Program-made: the position numbers and the translations under genes
Shown here: piece by piece, positions 18,205-28,631 of the stretch
Numbering within the stretch: position 1 is the stretch's first letter
How the letters are laid out: each line of letters starts with the position of its first letter
Notes under the pieces: model-generated
Seen by the model: only the letters and a program-made list of their open reading frames with translations
Told to the model about the DNA's origin: nothing
Database searches by the model: none
Assembly (NCBI RefSeq): GCF_008329905.1
Contig: NZ_CP032155.1
Span: 5,084,001-5,148,000 of the forward strand
Direction of reading: 5' to 3'
Length of the DNA: 64,000 nt
DNA from: Mycobacterium sp. ELW1
Lineage (GTDB): Bacteria; Actinomycetota; Actinomycetes; Mycobacteriales; Mycobacteriaceae

Positions 18205-19331
18205 ATGACGGTGGTACCCGACGACTTCGTGCCAGGCCTCGAAGGGGTGGTGGCCTTCACCACCGAGATCGCCGAACCTGATCGAGACGGCGGCGCACTG
18301 CGTTATCGCGGTGTGGACATCCAGGAACTGGTCGGCAATCGCGTGACGTTCGGCGACGTGTGGGCGTTGCTCGTCGACGGCAAGTTCGGCAACGGCCTGC
18401 GCCCCGCCGAGCCGTTCCCGCTACCCATCCACACCGGCGACGTCCGGGTCGACGTCCAGGCCGGCCTGGCGATGCTGGCGCCGATCTGGGGCTACGCACC
18501 GCTGCTGGACATCGATGGCGAAACGGCCCGCGACCACCTCGCGAGGGCGTCTGTGATGGCACTGTCCTACGTCGCCCAGTCCGCCCGCGGCATCTACCGC
18601 CCGGCGGTGCCGCAGCGCGTGATCGACGAATGCACCACTGTCACAGAACGTTTCATGACCCGCTGGCAGGGCGAGCCGGATCCTCGGCATGTGGAGGCGA
18701 TCGACGCCTACTGGGTGTCGGCGGCCGAACACGGGATGAACGCCTCCACGTTCACCGCGCGCGTGATCGCCTCGACCGGAGCGGATGTCGCGGCCGCGAT
18801 GTCGGGAGCGATCGGCGCGATGAGCGGCCCGCTGCACGGCGGCGCTCCCGCCCGGGTACTGCCGATGATCGAGGAAGTCGAACGCACCGGAGACGCCCGC
18901 GCGCGGTGGTCAAAGGCGTCCTGGACCGCAACGAGAAGCTGATGGGCTTCGGCCACCGGGTCTACCGCGCCGAGGACCCGCGAGCACGGGTGCTGCGCGC
19001 CACCGCCAAGCGGCTGCAGGCACCGAGGTACGAGGTGGCCGTCGCACTCGAGCAGGCGGCGCTGGCCGAGCTGCGCGAGCGGCGTCCGGACCGGGCGATC
19101 GAGACCAACGTGGAGTTCTGGGCCGCAGTGATCCTGGACTTCGCCCAAGTGCCCGCCAAGATGATGCCCGCGATGTTCACCTGCGGTCGCACCGCCGGGT
19201 GGTGCGCCCACATCATGGAGCAGAAGCAGCTCGGCAAGCTGGTCCGTCCCTCCGCGATCTATGTCGGTCCGGCACCCCGGCCGCCGGACGCGGTGCAGGG
19301 CTGGGACGAGATCGCGCACGCACCCGTCTAG
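18205..19331 (+). pseudogene. citA: citrate synthase 2 (citA), broken by a frameshift
   Basis: The first frame (18205-18942) encodes a normal citrate synthase N-terminus and the MSGPLHGGAPARVLPM segment, then ends in nonsense after GDARA. The second frame resumes exactly with [20 protein letters not shown] and continues to EIAHAPV at 19331. The break is in the run CCCGCGCGCGG at 18897-18906. Removing two bases, or adding one, restores a protein of about 374 aa like M. tuberculosis citA (Rv0889c). Without the C-terminal half the enzyme lacks catalytic residues. gltA2 is intact nearby, so loss would be tolerable; a sequencing error in the CG repeat is equally possible. Confidence 0.85.
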
Positions 19332-19335
19332 CTGC

Positions 19336-20673
19336 TCACGCCCGGAACGCCGAGCCCCGCTCCCGGTCCAGATAAGTGTCGGCCTTGTTGCGCAGGAAGA
19401 ACACGTACACCACCAGCGACACCGCGATGCAAACCGTGACATAGCCGATGAACAGCGGTACCTGGCCCTGCTCCTTGGCCGCCTGGTAGATCAGCGGCGC
19501 TGTCCCGCCGAAGATCGAGTTCGCCAGCGCATACCCGACGCCCACCCCGAGCGCCCGCACATGAGCCGGGAACAGCTCCGATTTCACCAGCGCGTTGATC
19601 GACGTGTAGCCCGTCAGGATCACGTAGCTCACCGCCACCAGGGCGAAAGATGTCAGGGGTGAACGCGTTTGGGGCAGGTACGTGATGAGCACATAGGTCC
19701 ACACCAGCCCGCCGACGCCGAAGAACACCAGCATCGGCTTGCGCCCGATCCGGTCACTGAGGATCCCGCCCACCGGCTGCAGCAGCATCAGCAGGATCAG
19801 CCCGGTCAGGTTGATCCACGTCGCCGTCATGCCCTCGCCCTTGTACGCGGTCTTGACGATCGCCGGCGCGTTGACGCTGTAGGTGTAGAACGCCACCGTG
19901 CCGCCCAGCGTGATCAGGAAGCACAGCAGAAGCGGCCGCCAGTAATCCGTGAACAACGCACGCAGCGACCCGGCGCCGGGGTCCTCCCCCGCCTTGGTCG
20001 CCTCGATGACCTCTTCCGATAACGACTCATCCATGGTGCGCCGCAACCAGAACACCACCACCGCGGCGACGCCGCCGACGGCGAACGCAATGCGCCAGCC
20101 GAATTCGCGCAGCTGAGCCTCATCGAGACTGGTCTGCAGGATCAGCAGCGTGAGTTGTGCGAGCACGTGTCCGCCGACCAGGGTCACGTATTGGAAGGAC
20201 GAGAAGAAACCGCGCCGCTCCCGCGTCGCCGCTTCCGACATGTAGGTCGCCGAGGTGCCGTACTCGCCCCCGGTCGCGAAGCCCTGCACCAGCCGGGCCA
20301 CGATCAGGATGATCGGCGCCGCCATCCCGATCACCGCTTGCGACGGCACCAGCGCAATCACCAACGAGCACAGCGCCATCAGCGACACGCTCACCGTCAG
20401 CGCCGCCCGCCGGCCCCTCCGGTCGGCGAAGCGGCCGAAGAACCACGACCCGACGGGCCGCATCACGAAGGTGATCGCGAAGATCGCATACACGTACACC
20501 GTCGAGTTCTTCTCGGACTCGTCGAAGAACTGGCCTTCGAAATACGTTGCGAACACGGTGTAGACGTACACGTCGTACCACTCGACCAGGTTGCCCGACG
20601 ATCCTCGGATCGTGTTCCAGATCGCCCGCCGGGTTTCGGCGGGGCTCGAGCGCGGCACTGTCGTGGTGGTCAT
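19336..20673 (-). CDS. MHS family MFS symporter (dicarboxylate/alpha-ketoglutarate type)
   Basis: A 445-aa, 12-helix proton symporter of the metabolite:H+ symporter family. The N-terminal signature GNLVEWYDVYVYT and FGRFADRRGRRAAL (motif A) are diagnostic, followed by RLVQGFATGGEYGTSATY and a second repeat GGILSDRIGRKPML. The family carries alpha-ketoglutarate, citrate, proline or similar acids. ATG 20673 follows GGGAGGCCGACG, a good ribosome site. It converges on citA with a 4-bp gap, which fits an organic-acid substrate but does not prove it. Confidence 0.88.
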   Translation of the reverse strand: MTTTTVPRSSPAETRRAIWNTIRGSSGNLVEWYDVYVYTVFATYFEGQFFDESEKNSTVYVYAIFAITFVMRPVGSWFFGRFADRRGRRAALTVSVSLMALCSLVIALVPSQAVIGMAAPIILIVARLVQGFATGGEYGTSATYMSEAATRERRGFFSSFQYVTLVGGHVLAQLTLLILQTSLDEAQLREFGWRIAFAVGGVAAVVVFWLRRTMDESLSEEVIEATKAGEDPGAGSLRALFTDYWRPLLLCFLITLGGTVAFYTYSVNAPAIVKTAYKGEGMTATWINLTGLILLMLLQPVGGILSDRIGRKPMLVFFGVGGLVWTYVLITYLPQTRSPLTSFALVAVSYVILTGYTSINALVKSELFPAHVRALGVGVGYALANSIFGGTAPLIYQAAKEQGQVPLFIGYVTVCIAVSLVVYVFFLRNKADTYLDRERGSAFRA

Positions 20674-20861
20674 CGTCGGCCTCCCTGTGTCAGCCCGAAC
20701 CGTACTCCACCGCGGGCCTGCGATCGACCATCCGAAGGGCGACCGCACCGTGTTCTGTCGGTGCCCGGTGGTTGCATCAGGGCGGGTGATGAGTTCTGCC
20801 CGCCCGCGATGTCTATACCGGCGACGGCCGCTCGGCCGCCACACCTGACAGGAGGCCATCC

Positions 20862-21311
20862 ATGGCGATCGAAATACAACCCGCACTGTCCCCGCACCTG
20901 GTCGTCGACGACGCGCCCGCGGCGATCGACTTCTATGTCAAGGCGTTCGGCGCCACCGAGATCGGCCGGGTGCCCCGCCCCGACGGCAAACTGATCCACG
21001 CCGCGGTGCAGATCAACGGGGCCATGGTCATGCTCAACGACGACTTCCCGGAGATGTCCGACGGCAAGTCGATGACACCGCCCGCGCTGGGCGGCACGCC
21101 GGTGACCATCCACCTGACCGTCACCGACGTCGACCAGAAATTCCAGCAGGCGCTCGACGCCGGCGCCACCGTGGTGATGCCATTGGACGACCAGTTCTGG
21201 GGCGACCGCTACGGCATGGTCCGTGATCCGTTCGGCCACCAGTGGTCGCTCGGTCAGCCGGTGCGCGAGGTGAGCTACGACGAGATCCAGCAGGCGATGA
21301 GCCAGGCATGA
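20862..21311 (+). CDS. VOC (glyoxalase/PhnB-like) family protein
   Basis: A 149-aa vicinal-oxygen-chelate fold protein. HLVVDDAPAAIDFYVKAFGA begins the first beta-alpha-beta unit; LDDQFWGDRYGMVRDPFGHQWSL is the second, with the Asp/Gly/His pattern of PhnB-like members. AGGAGG lies 9 bp before ATG 20862. It corresponds to M. tuberculosis Rv0887c. The substrate is unknown; many such proteins are annotated loosely as bleomycin resistance without evidence. It is followed after 7 bp by a nucleotidase gene. Confidence 0.88.
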   Translation: MAIEIQPALSPHLVVDDAPAAIDFYVKAFGATEIGRVPRPDGKLIHAAVQINGAMVMLNDDFPEMSDGKSMTPPALGGTPVTIHLTVTDVDQKFQQALDAGATVVMPLDDQFWGDRYGMVRDPFGHQWSLGQPVREVSYDEIQQAMSQA

Positions 21312-21318
21312 TGTACCC

Positions 21319-21792
21319 GTGACCCAGGATCGGCGCAAGATTCTCTACATCGACCTCGACAACACGATGGTCGACTTCGGCCATCGGATCGAGGGCCTCG
21401 ATCAGGTCGTGGTGGACAAGTACCGCGGCCGGATGGACGAGGCGCCGGGCATCTTCGCGCTGATGCGTTCGATGCCCGGCGCGATCGAGGCGTTCACCGA
21501 ACTGTCGGCGCTGTTCGACACCTACTTGCTCTCGACAGCACCGTGGCGCAACCCGTCGGGTTGGCAACACAAGATCGAATGGGTGCACGAACATCTTGGG
21601 GCCGAGGAGGATTCACCCGCCTACAAGCGACTCATCCTCACTCACCACAAAGATCTCAACCGCGGTGACTTCCTCGTCGACGACCGGCCCAACAACGGCG
21701 CCGAGCGGTTCGAGGGTGAGTGGATTCACTTCGGCTCGGACCGGTTCCCGGACTGGGCCGCCGTGCTGACTTATCTGCGCGAGCAGGCCTAG
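21319..21792 (+). CDS. 5'(3')-deoxyribonucleotidase-like HAD phosphatase
   Basis: A 157-aa HAD-superfamily phosphatase of the cytosolic 5'-nucleotidase type C family. Motif I is LYIDLDNTMVDF (nucleophile Asp and acid Asp), motif II is YLLSTAPWRNP, and motif IV is FLVDDRPNNGAE. It likely dephosphorylates deoxyribonucleoside monophosphates in the cytosol. GTG 21319 follows 7 bp after the VOC gene. Its stop overlaps the convergent fprB gene by 4 bp. Confidence 0.83.
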   Translation: MTQDRRKILYIDLDNTMVDFGHRIEGLDQVVVDKYRGRMDEAPGIFALMRSMPGAIEAFTELSALFDTYLLSTAPWRNPSGWQHKIEWVHEHLGAEEDSPAYKRLILTHHKDLNRGDFLVDDRPNNGAERFEGEWIHFGSDRFPDWAAVLTYLREQA

Positions 21793-23474
21793 CGCAACAG
21801 CCCGGCGAGGAGCCGCCTGGCCAGGGGTGGCTCCGGCGCCGCGGCGGCCACCGCGACCATCTCGGACACATCGGTGAACTTCACCCGCGCCCGTCCCTCG
21901 GCGGCGCCACGGGCCGTCTCGGCGGCGTCGATGGCTCGCCAACCACGGGCGTCGACCACATCGGGCTGACGGGATCGAATCAGCTTGTCCAGCAATGCCG
22001 GTCGCACGTCGGGGTCACCCAACAGGCCGGCATTGAAGTCATCCACCAGGTTCGAGACGGTCTGCATGGAACACGATTTGTTGGTGCCGATGAAGCCGGT
22101 CGGTCCGCGTTTGATCCAGCCCGCGACGTAGGCGCCGACGATGGGCTCGCCGGTGACGGGATCGATGACCCGTCCGTCCCGGTTGGGGACGACGGCGGCC
22201 GACTCGTCGAACGGCAGTCCGGCGATCGGGACGCCGCGGTATCCGATCGAGGTGAGCAGCAAGCCTGCCTCGATCTGCACCAGGTCTTCGGTTCCGGTGC
22301 AATGGAATTCGACGCCAGCGACCCGTTCGGTGCCGAGCACCCGGTGGGGCGTCAGCCGGTAGGCCAGCCGTATGCGTCGACGGTCGATGCGTTCGGACGC
22401 GACCGGCAGTTTGGCCAAGATCTCGAGTTTGGCGACCGTGACGGCATCGGTGGCAGTGGCCAGATCCTCCTGCACCAGGGCGTGGTCGTCGGCGTCGAGG
22501 ACAACCTCGGCCGTCGACGTCAGTCCGATGAGCTCGGGCAGGGTGAACGCCGAGTCGGCGGGACGCCGCCGCGCCGCGACGACGACCTCGCGCACCGCCG
22601 AGGTTCGCAGGGTGCTCAACGCGGCGTCGGAGATGTCGGTATGGGCCAGGTCGTCGGGGTCGGCGGTCAGGATCCGCGCGACGTCGAGGGCCACGTTGCC
22701 GTTGCCGATCACCACCACCCGATCGTGGCGCAGGTCGACGGGCAGCCCGGCGAAATCCGGATGGCCGTTGATCCAGGCCACCGTCTCGGTGGCGGTGCCG
22801 GCGCCGGGCAGCTCCATGCCGGGAATGTCGAGCCTGCGGTCGTGCGGCGCTCCGACGGTGTAGAGCACCGCGTGGTGGTGCAGCAGCAGCTCCTCATGGC
22901 GGAGATGTTGTCCCACTTCGACATTGAGGTAGAACGTGAAGCGCGGCTGACTGCTGATCCGCTCGAAGAGCCGCGTCACGCCCTTGGTGTGCTGGTGATC
23001 GGGAGCGACGCCGGCGCGGACGAGACCGAACGGGGTGGGCAGTTTGTCGAAGACGTTGACCCGCACGCCCTTCTGCGTCAGCAGTTCGTCGGCGGCGTAG
23101 ATCCCCGCGGGCCCGGAACCGACGACCGCCACCGTCAGATCCCCGCCGCCACGGCGCACCTGCGGCGCGGGCAGCACCGGGGCCAGCTTGGAGGTCGGCG
23201 GCAACTTAACCCCCGCGGGCCGCTCGGGATAGAACGCGGCGTTGAGTTCGACGAACGGCAGCTGTTTGTCGGTCAGTTTGCTGTCCGGCGCGATCGCACC
23301 GACCGGGCAGGCGCTGACGCATGCCCCGCAGTCGACGCATGCCACCGGATCGATATACAACATCTCGGCGGTCGCGAAGCCAGGCTCATCGGGGCTGGGA
23401 TGAATGCAGTTGACCGGGCAGGCGTAGACGCAGGACCCGTCGCTACAACAGGACTGGGTGATGACGTGAGGCAT
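21789..23474 (-). CDS. fprB: ferredoxin/ferredoxin-NADP+ reductase fusion
   Basis: A 561-aa natural fusion. Residues 1-65 form a ferredoxin domain with CCSDGSCVYACPVNC and CVDCGACVSACPVGAI, binding two iron-sulfur clusters. The remainder is an adrenodoxin-reductase-type flavoprotein: FAD motif VVGSGPAGIYAADEL, NADP motif VIGNGNVALDVARIL, and GWIKRGPTGFIGTNKSC near the end. It moves electrons between NADPH and ferredoxin partners. It corresponds to M. tuberculosis fprB (Rv0886). ATG 23474 lies 14 bp after the diiron-protein gene, on the same strand, making that protein a plausible electron acceptor. Confidence 0.94.
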   Translation of the reverse strand: MPHVITQSCCSDGSCVYACPVNCIHPSPDEPGFATAEMLYIDPVACVDCGACVSACPVGAIAPDSKLTDKQLPFVELNAAFYPERPAGVKLPPTSKLAPVLPAPQVRRGGGDLTVAVVGSGPAGIYAADELLTQKGVRVNVFDKLPTPFGLVRAGVAPDHQHTKGVTRLFERISSQPRFTFYLNVEVGQHLRHEELLLHHHAVLYTVGAPHDRRLDIPGMELPGAGTATETVAWINGHPDFAGLPVDLRHDRVVVIGNGNVALDVARILTADPDDLAHTDISDAALSTLRTSAVREVVVAARRRPADSAFTLPELIGLTSTAEVVLDADDHALVQEDLATATDAVTVAKLEILAKLPVASERIDRRRIRLAYRLTPHRVLGTERVAGVEFHCTGTEDLVQIEAGLLLTSIGYRGVPIAGLPFDESAAVVPNRDGRVIDPVTGEPIVGAYVAGWIKRGPTGFIGTNKSCSMQTVSNLVDDFNAGLLGDPDVRPALLDKLIRSRQPDVVDARGWRAIDAAETARGAAEGRARVKFTDVSEMVAVAAAAPEPPLARRLLAGLLR

Positions 23475-23488
23475 GGCAGTGACCGGCG

Positions 23489-24505
23489 CTACGCGGCGCT
23501 CACCACGTGCTGACGGGCGGGCTCGCTGCGGTACCGGCTCGCCGGCCCGTCGATCCGGCAGATCCGCCAGATCAGCTTCGCCAGCGGGTTCATCAGGCCG
23601 GTGTCCTCGCACAGCATCCGGACGTCACCGAACATGTCGCGCAGCATCTGCCGTGACTGAGGCGACTTGAAGAAGATCTCCTTGCGCACCGAGCGCGGGA
23701 TGTCGAATTCCTTCCAGAACGCCTTCGGCGGCACGATGATCGCCGAACACAGCACCCGCATGATCACCGGGACGTGCAACGACAGCCAGAACCGCTTGCG
23801 GCGCGGCAGGTGCGGCACGCGCTTGCGCAGGTATTCGTGCGCGAACGAGATGTGCCGGGCCTCCTCGGCGACGTGGATCGCCATGACCCGCTCCATGATC
23901 GGGTGCAGCGTCTTGCCTTCGCGCAGAATGGCTTTCTGGGTGTGATCGATGGGCTCTTCGCCCGCGAGGATGCCGAACCAGAACGGGATCGGCAGCGGGC
24001 CTGCCGCCAGCGGGATCGCCGGCTGCACCCATTTCAGCAACCGGGGCATACCCGGCACGTCGGCACCGATGTGGTTCACCATCTCCTGGAACATCATCGT
24101 GTGGTTGCACTCTTCGACCGCTTCGTGCAGGCAGTACCGGTACTCCGGCGATCCGTTGGGCGCCCAGAACGCGTACTCCATCAGGCCCCGGATGAGGATC
24201 GACTCAAAGTGCAGGCCGACCTTGGCGACGTTGGACTGACGCCACATGCCGATCTCGATCTGCCGCTCTTTCGGTTGCGCCTGGTACCACGGGTGCTGCC
24301 CGATCGGGTCGGTCGCAGGCAGGATCCAGCGCTCGTCATTCGGGACCACGGCGAACTCGGGCGAATCCCAATCGATGTCGGTGTACGGATTGAAGTTCCT
24401 GCGCACCGACCCTTCGGACAGCGTCATCAGCTTCTCCACGTAGGCGGTGTCGTCCAGCACGTCCATGTTGCGACGCCAGCGCTGGATGATCTTGGTTCTC
24501 GCCAT
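23489..24505 (-). CDS. AurF-like diiron oxygenase family protein (Rv0885-type)
   Basis: A 338-aa protein with two ExxxH-type iron motifs: HEAVEECNHTMMFQEM near residue 130 and HVAEEARHISFAHEYL near 220. Glu in LHFESILIRGLMEYAF supplies a further ligand. This is the pattern of the AurF (p-aminobenzoate N-oxygenase) and related diiron families. The M. tuberculosis orthologue Rv0885 has no settled function. It is co-directional with fprB, 14 bp upstream of it. No signal peptide; probably cytosolic. Oxidation of an amine or lipid is possible, but the substrate is unknown. Confidence 0.85.
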   Translation of the reverse strand: MARTKIIQRWRRNMDVLDDTAYVEKLMTLSEGSVRRNFNPYTDIDWDSPEFAVVPNDERWILPATDPIGQHPWYQAQPKERQIEIGMWRQSNVAKVGLHFESILIRGLMEYAFWAPNGSPEYRYCLHEAVEECNHTMMFQEMVNHIGADVPGMPRLLKWVQPAIPLAAGPLPIPFWFGILAGEEPIDHTQKAILREGKTLHPIMERVMAIHVAEEARHISFAHEYLRKRVPHLPRRKRFWLSLHVPVIMRVLCSAIIVPPKAFWKEFDIPRSVRKEIFFKSPQSRQMLRDMFGDVRMLCEDTGLMNPLAKLIWRICRIDGPASRYRSEPARQHVVSAA

Positions 24506-24652
24506 GACAGTCTCCTCAATAGAGGTTTACATTTGGGCGGGTGTTGTCCAAACGGTACCGCAGGTATCGCATACTGTCCATACCCCATATCCAGGTTTGC
24601 TGAACACCTCGGTGTACCCCTCTGTTTCGTGGGCGCCCGCACCAACTTCTAG

Positions 24653-25780
<1,128 letters not shown>

Positions 25781-25855
25781 CTTGTTCGTCACCCCCGCGT
25801 GTCCTAACCGTAATCAAGTCGGGGCTGAGTTAAAGTCCGGGCGAAGGAGGTCGAC

Positions 25856-26650
25856 ATGCGAGAACTCAGGGTGATCGGACTCGATGTCGACGGCAGGCAC
25901 ATCATTTGCGAAGGTCCCGACCCGGCCGACAAGTTCACCCTGCAGGTCGACGACCGACTGCGTGCCGCGGTTCGCGGTGACCGGTCGCTGGGCCAGACCC
26001 TGAGGGACAAAGAGGTCAAAGGCGTGTTGCGGCCAAGGGACATTCAGGCGCGCATCCGTGCGGGTGCGTCCGTAGAGCAAGTTGCCGCGTCGTCCGGCAT
26101 GGACATCAGCAAGGTCGAGCGTTTCGCTCACCCGGTGCTCTTGGAGCGTTCGCGGGCGGCCGAGCTGGCCGGCGCCGCGCATCCGGTGCTGGCCGACGGG
26201 CCGGCGGTGAACACCCTGCTGGACACCGTCACCACCGCCCTGGTGGCCCGCGGGCACAGCCTCGAGTCGACGTCGTGGGACGCCTGGCGCGGTGAAGACG
26301 GCCGCTGGGTGGTGCAGATGTCGTGGCAGGCCGGACTCTCTGACAACGTCGCGCACTTCCGCTTCAGCCCCGGCGCGCACGGTGGCACGGTGTCGGCCCT
26401 GGACGACGCCGCCAGCGAGCTGATCGACCCGACGTTCGAGCGTCCGCTGCGGCCGGTGGCCGTCGTCGCACAGCTGGAATTCGAGGAGCAGCAGCCGCCA
26501 CCGGCGCCGGCCCCGGTCGAGGAGAAGCAGGCACCCGCTCCGGCCCCGGCTCCCGCCCCGGCGCCGCGGGCCAAACGCGCCAAGGCCAAGCCGTCCGTCC
26601 CCGGCTGGGAGGACGTCCTGCTCGGGGTCCGTTCCAGCGGCGAGCGCTGA
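25856..26650 (+). CDS. sepH: cell division protein SepH (DUF3071)
   Basis: A 264-aa protein. The N-terminal DUF3071 domain (about 1-170, MRELRVIGLDVDGRHIIC, with RPRDIQARIRAGASVEQVA as a helix-turn-helix-like part) matches SepH, which binds FtsZ and promotes Z-ring assembly in actinobacteria. The tail is a Pro/Ala-rich linker with repeated PAPAPAP, then a basic patch (RAKRAKAKPS) and WEDVLLGVRS, a conserved short C-terminal motif. AAGGAGG precedes ATG 25856 by 7 bp. It corresponds to Rv0883c. Confidence 0.93.
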   Translation: MRELRVIGLDVDGRHIICEGPDPADKFTLQVDDRLRAAVRGDRSLGQTLRDKEVKGVLRPRDIQARIRAGASVEQVAASSGMDISKVERFAHPVLLERSRAAELAGAAHPVLADGPAVNTLLDTVTTALVARGHSLESTSWDAWRGEDGRWVVQMSWQAGLSDNVAHFRFSPGAHGGTVSALDDAASELIDPTFERPLRPVAVVAQLEFEEQQPPPAPAPVEEKQAPAPAPAPAPAPRAKRAKAKPSVPGWEDVLLGVRSSGER

Positions 26651-26654
26651 CCGA

Positions 26655-26927
26655 CTACTGAGCGGCGGCCATCGCCAACAGGGTGATCCACCCGCCGGCG
26701 ACGCCGACACCGGCACCGAGCACGAACCAGCGTCGTACCGGAATGCGCCGCCATCCCCATAACGTCGGCGCCAGTCCGCCGACCGCGATCAGGTTCAGCA
26801 CGATCGCCACCAGTGGATGCACCCGCAGCATGCCGAGGCTGAGCACCACAATCGCGGCGCCCGTCACCGCGGCGACGAAGGCTGCCACGGTCAGACCGGT
26901 GCCCCACGGCGTCGTCTCTTCGTTCAC
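26655..26927 (-). CDS. DUF2537 family membrane protein
   Basis: A 90-aa protein with three hydrophobic segments: GLTVAAFVAAVTGAAIVVLS, PLVAIVLNLIAVGGLAPTLW and FVLGAGVGVAGGWITLLAMA. A short positively charged loop (RRIPVRR) lies before the last. It corresponds to Rv0882. Function unknown. It converges on sepH with a 4-bp gap and is 31 bp downstream of the methyltransferase gene on the same strand. Confidence 0.85.
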   Translation of the reverse strand: MNEETTPWGTGLTVAAFVAAVTGAAIVVLSLGMLRVHPLVAIVLNLIAVGGLAPTLWGWRRIPVRRWFVLGAGVGVAGGWITLLAMAAAQ

Positions 26928-26958
26928 GCGAGGGAGCTTATCTACCTGACCCGCTCAT

Positions 26959-27786
26959 CTACCTGACCCGCTCGTAGAACGCCAGCGCCGCCGCCGTCGC
27001 AACATTCAGCGAATCGGTACCCCTCGACATCGGGATCCGGACCCGGACGTCGCTGGCTCGCATCACCGTCTCGGTCAGGCCGGGCCCCTCCGCGCCGACC
27101 AGCACCGCGACCCTCTCCCCTGCCAGCCCGGCCATCGCCTCGGCCAGGGTCTGCGCAGCCGGATCTGGTGTCATGGCCAACAGCCGGAATCCGCGCTCGC
27201 GCAGTTCACCGAGGTCCGCCGGCCAGCGCTCGGCACGGGCGAACGGCACCAGCAGGGCGTGACCCATCGACACCCGCACCGCACGCCGGTACAGCGGGTC
27301 GGCGCACCCGGCGCCGAAAATGACCGCGTCCACCCCGAGGCCGGCGGCGTTGCGGAAGATCGAGCCGAGGTTTTCGTGGTCGTTGACGCCTTCGAGCACC
27401 GCGACCGTGCGCGCGCCGTCGAGTACCTCCGCCGGCGTGAGCTCCGGTGGCCGGCGGGCCGCCGCGAGCACACCGCGGTTGAGGTGGAAGCCGACCACCT
27501 CGGCCATCACCTCGGCCGTGGCGCGAAAGAACGGCGCCCGCACCCCGGACAGGTCGTCACCGAGTTCGGCCAGGCGACGGTCGGTGCCGAGGAACGCGTG
27601 CGGGGTGAACCGCGAGGCGATCATCCGCTGGGCGACCAGCACACCCTCGGCGATCACCAATCCCTTGCCGCTGGGGAGGTCCGGTCGGCGGTCGACACTG
27701 TTGAGGTCGCGGAAGTCGTCGACGCGGGGATCGCCCGGATCGGTGATATCGACGACTTCTATCGCGCCAAAAGCCTTGTCGCTCAC
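26959..27786 (-). CDS. TrmH/SpoU family RNA 2'-O-methyltransferase
   Basis: A 275-aa SPOUT methyltransferase. Motif 1 is [20 protein letters not shown] (with the catalytic Asn/Arg), motif 2 is [13 protein letters not shown] and motif 3 is [18 protein letters not shown], forming the knotted SAM site. The N-terminal part resembles RNA-substrate-binding domains of rRNA methylases. GTG 27786 overlaps the MarR stop (GTGA), so translation is coupled. It corresponds to Rv0881. The target nucleotide (23S rRNA or tRNA) cannot be assigned from the sequence. Confidence 0.9.
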   Translation of the reverse strand: MSDKAFGAIEVVDITDPGDPRVDDFRDLNSVDRRPDLPSGKGLVIAEGVLVAQRMIASRFTPHAFLGTDRRLAELGDDLSGVRAPFFRATAEVMAEVVGFHLNRGVLAAARRPPELTPAEVLDGARTVAVLEGVNDHENLGSIFRNAAGLGVDAVIFGAGCADPLYRRAVRVSMGHALLVPFARAERWPADLGELRERGFRLLAMTPDPAAQTLAEAMAGLAGERVAVLVGAEGPGLTETVMRASDVRVRIPMSRGTDSLNVATAAALAFYERVR

Positions 27787-28214
27787 GCGTCTTCGTCGAC
27801 CAGGACGGTCATGAGGTCCGCGGCCCGCAGCAGGATGTCGCGTTCGTCGCTGTCCAGGGTCGCCAGCCGATTGCGCAGCCACTCCTGACTGGCCCGGCGC
27901 TCGCTGTCCACCAGCGCCGCACCGGCGTCGGAGACCGCCACCAGAACCTGACGGCCGTCGGAGGGATGGGAGGTGCGCACCACCAGACCGAGGTCGGCCA
28001 GCGATGCGATCACCCGCGTCATCGACGGCGGCCGGACTCGCTCGCGGACCGCCAGCATTCCCGGGGTCATCGCCCCGTCCTTGGCCAGGGTCGCCAGAGC
28101 GGACAACTGCGACAGCGTGACCGGTGACTCGGGCCTGCGGAAGCGCAGCTGACGTGCCAGACGCATGACGGCCAGCGACAAATCACTGGCCAGCCGCAGG
28201 TCACCGTCTTTCAC
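27783..28214 (-). CDS. MarR family transcriptional regulator (Rv0880-type)
   Basis: A 143-aa winged-helix regulator: [39 protein letters not shown] and [25 protein letters not shown] 28214 gives the same length as M. tuberculosis Rv0880; the open frame to 28298 adds unconserved residues. It is coupled to the methyltransferase gene by a 4-bp overlap. The DUF2530 gene is divergent, 102 bp away, and the AT-richer gap probably holds the operator. Confidence 0.9.
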   Translation of the reverse strand: MKDGDLRLASDLSLAVMRLARQLRFRRPESPVTLSQLSALATLAKDGAMTPGMLAVRERVRPPSMTRVIASLADLGLVVRTSHPSDGRQVLVAVSDAGAALVDSERRASQEWLRNRLATLDSDERDILLRAADLMTVLVDEDA

Positions 28215-28316
28215 GACGCAAACAGTACGACACGACAACACCCGATCAATGATGAACCGGCCAACTCCGGTAACTGCACGCCGGGCCGTGGAGTCCATCG
28301 GTTACCTTGGACGACA

Positions 28317-28607
28317 ATGCCTTCCGATCATCGCGAACCGAGCCGAGAACCGGCGGCCGAACCCGAGCCGCCCGCGCTGCCCGCAGCGTTGCTGGATCCG
28401 TGGCCGGTGATCGTCGTCGGGGCCACGCTGTGGGCGCTGGTGACGATCGTGGCGTTCACCGTCGCGGCGTGCGAGTCCTGGCGCCCGATCGCGCTCGCCG
28501 GCCTGGCCACGGGCGTGGTCGGTACCTCGGTTTTCCTGTGGCAGCGCATCGCGGCTCGGCGCGGGGCGCGAGGCGCGCAGACCGGCCTCGAGCCGCGCGG
28601 ACAATAA
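28317..28607 (+). CDS. DUF2530 family membrane protein
   Basis: A 96-aa protein with a Pro/Glu-rich N-terminus, two membrane segments (WPVIVVGATLWALVTIVAFTV and PIALAGLATGVVGTSVFLW) and a basic C-terminal tail. It corresponds to Rv0879c; function unknown. It lies 24 bp before the SRPBCC gene on the same strand. Confidence 0.85.
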   Translation: MPSDHREPSREPAAEPEPPALPAALLDPWPVIVVGATLWALVTIVAFTVAACESWRPIALAGLATGVVGTSVFLWQRIAARRGARGAQTGLEPRGQ

Positions 28608-28631
28608 CCCAGTCACGACGAAGGAGAAACG

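Noticed and set aside
16289..18208. A 639-codon forward open frame
   Set aside because: It is antisense to the MFS and pdxH genes and reads as His/Arg/Gln/Gly-rich filler without any fold signature.
20862..21311. Bleomycin resistance as the role of the VOC protein
   Set aside because: The fold alone does not support it; the gene is conserved in the Rv0887c position without any resistance context.
21720..23513. A 597-codon forward open frame
   Set aside because: It covers fprB on the other strand, and fprB shows full ferredoxin, FAD and NADP motifs.
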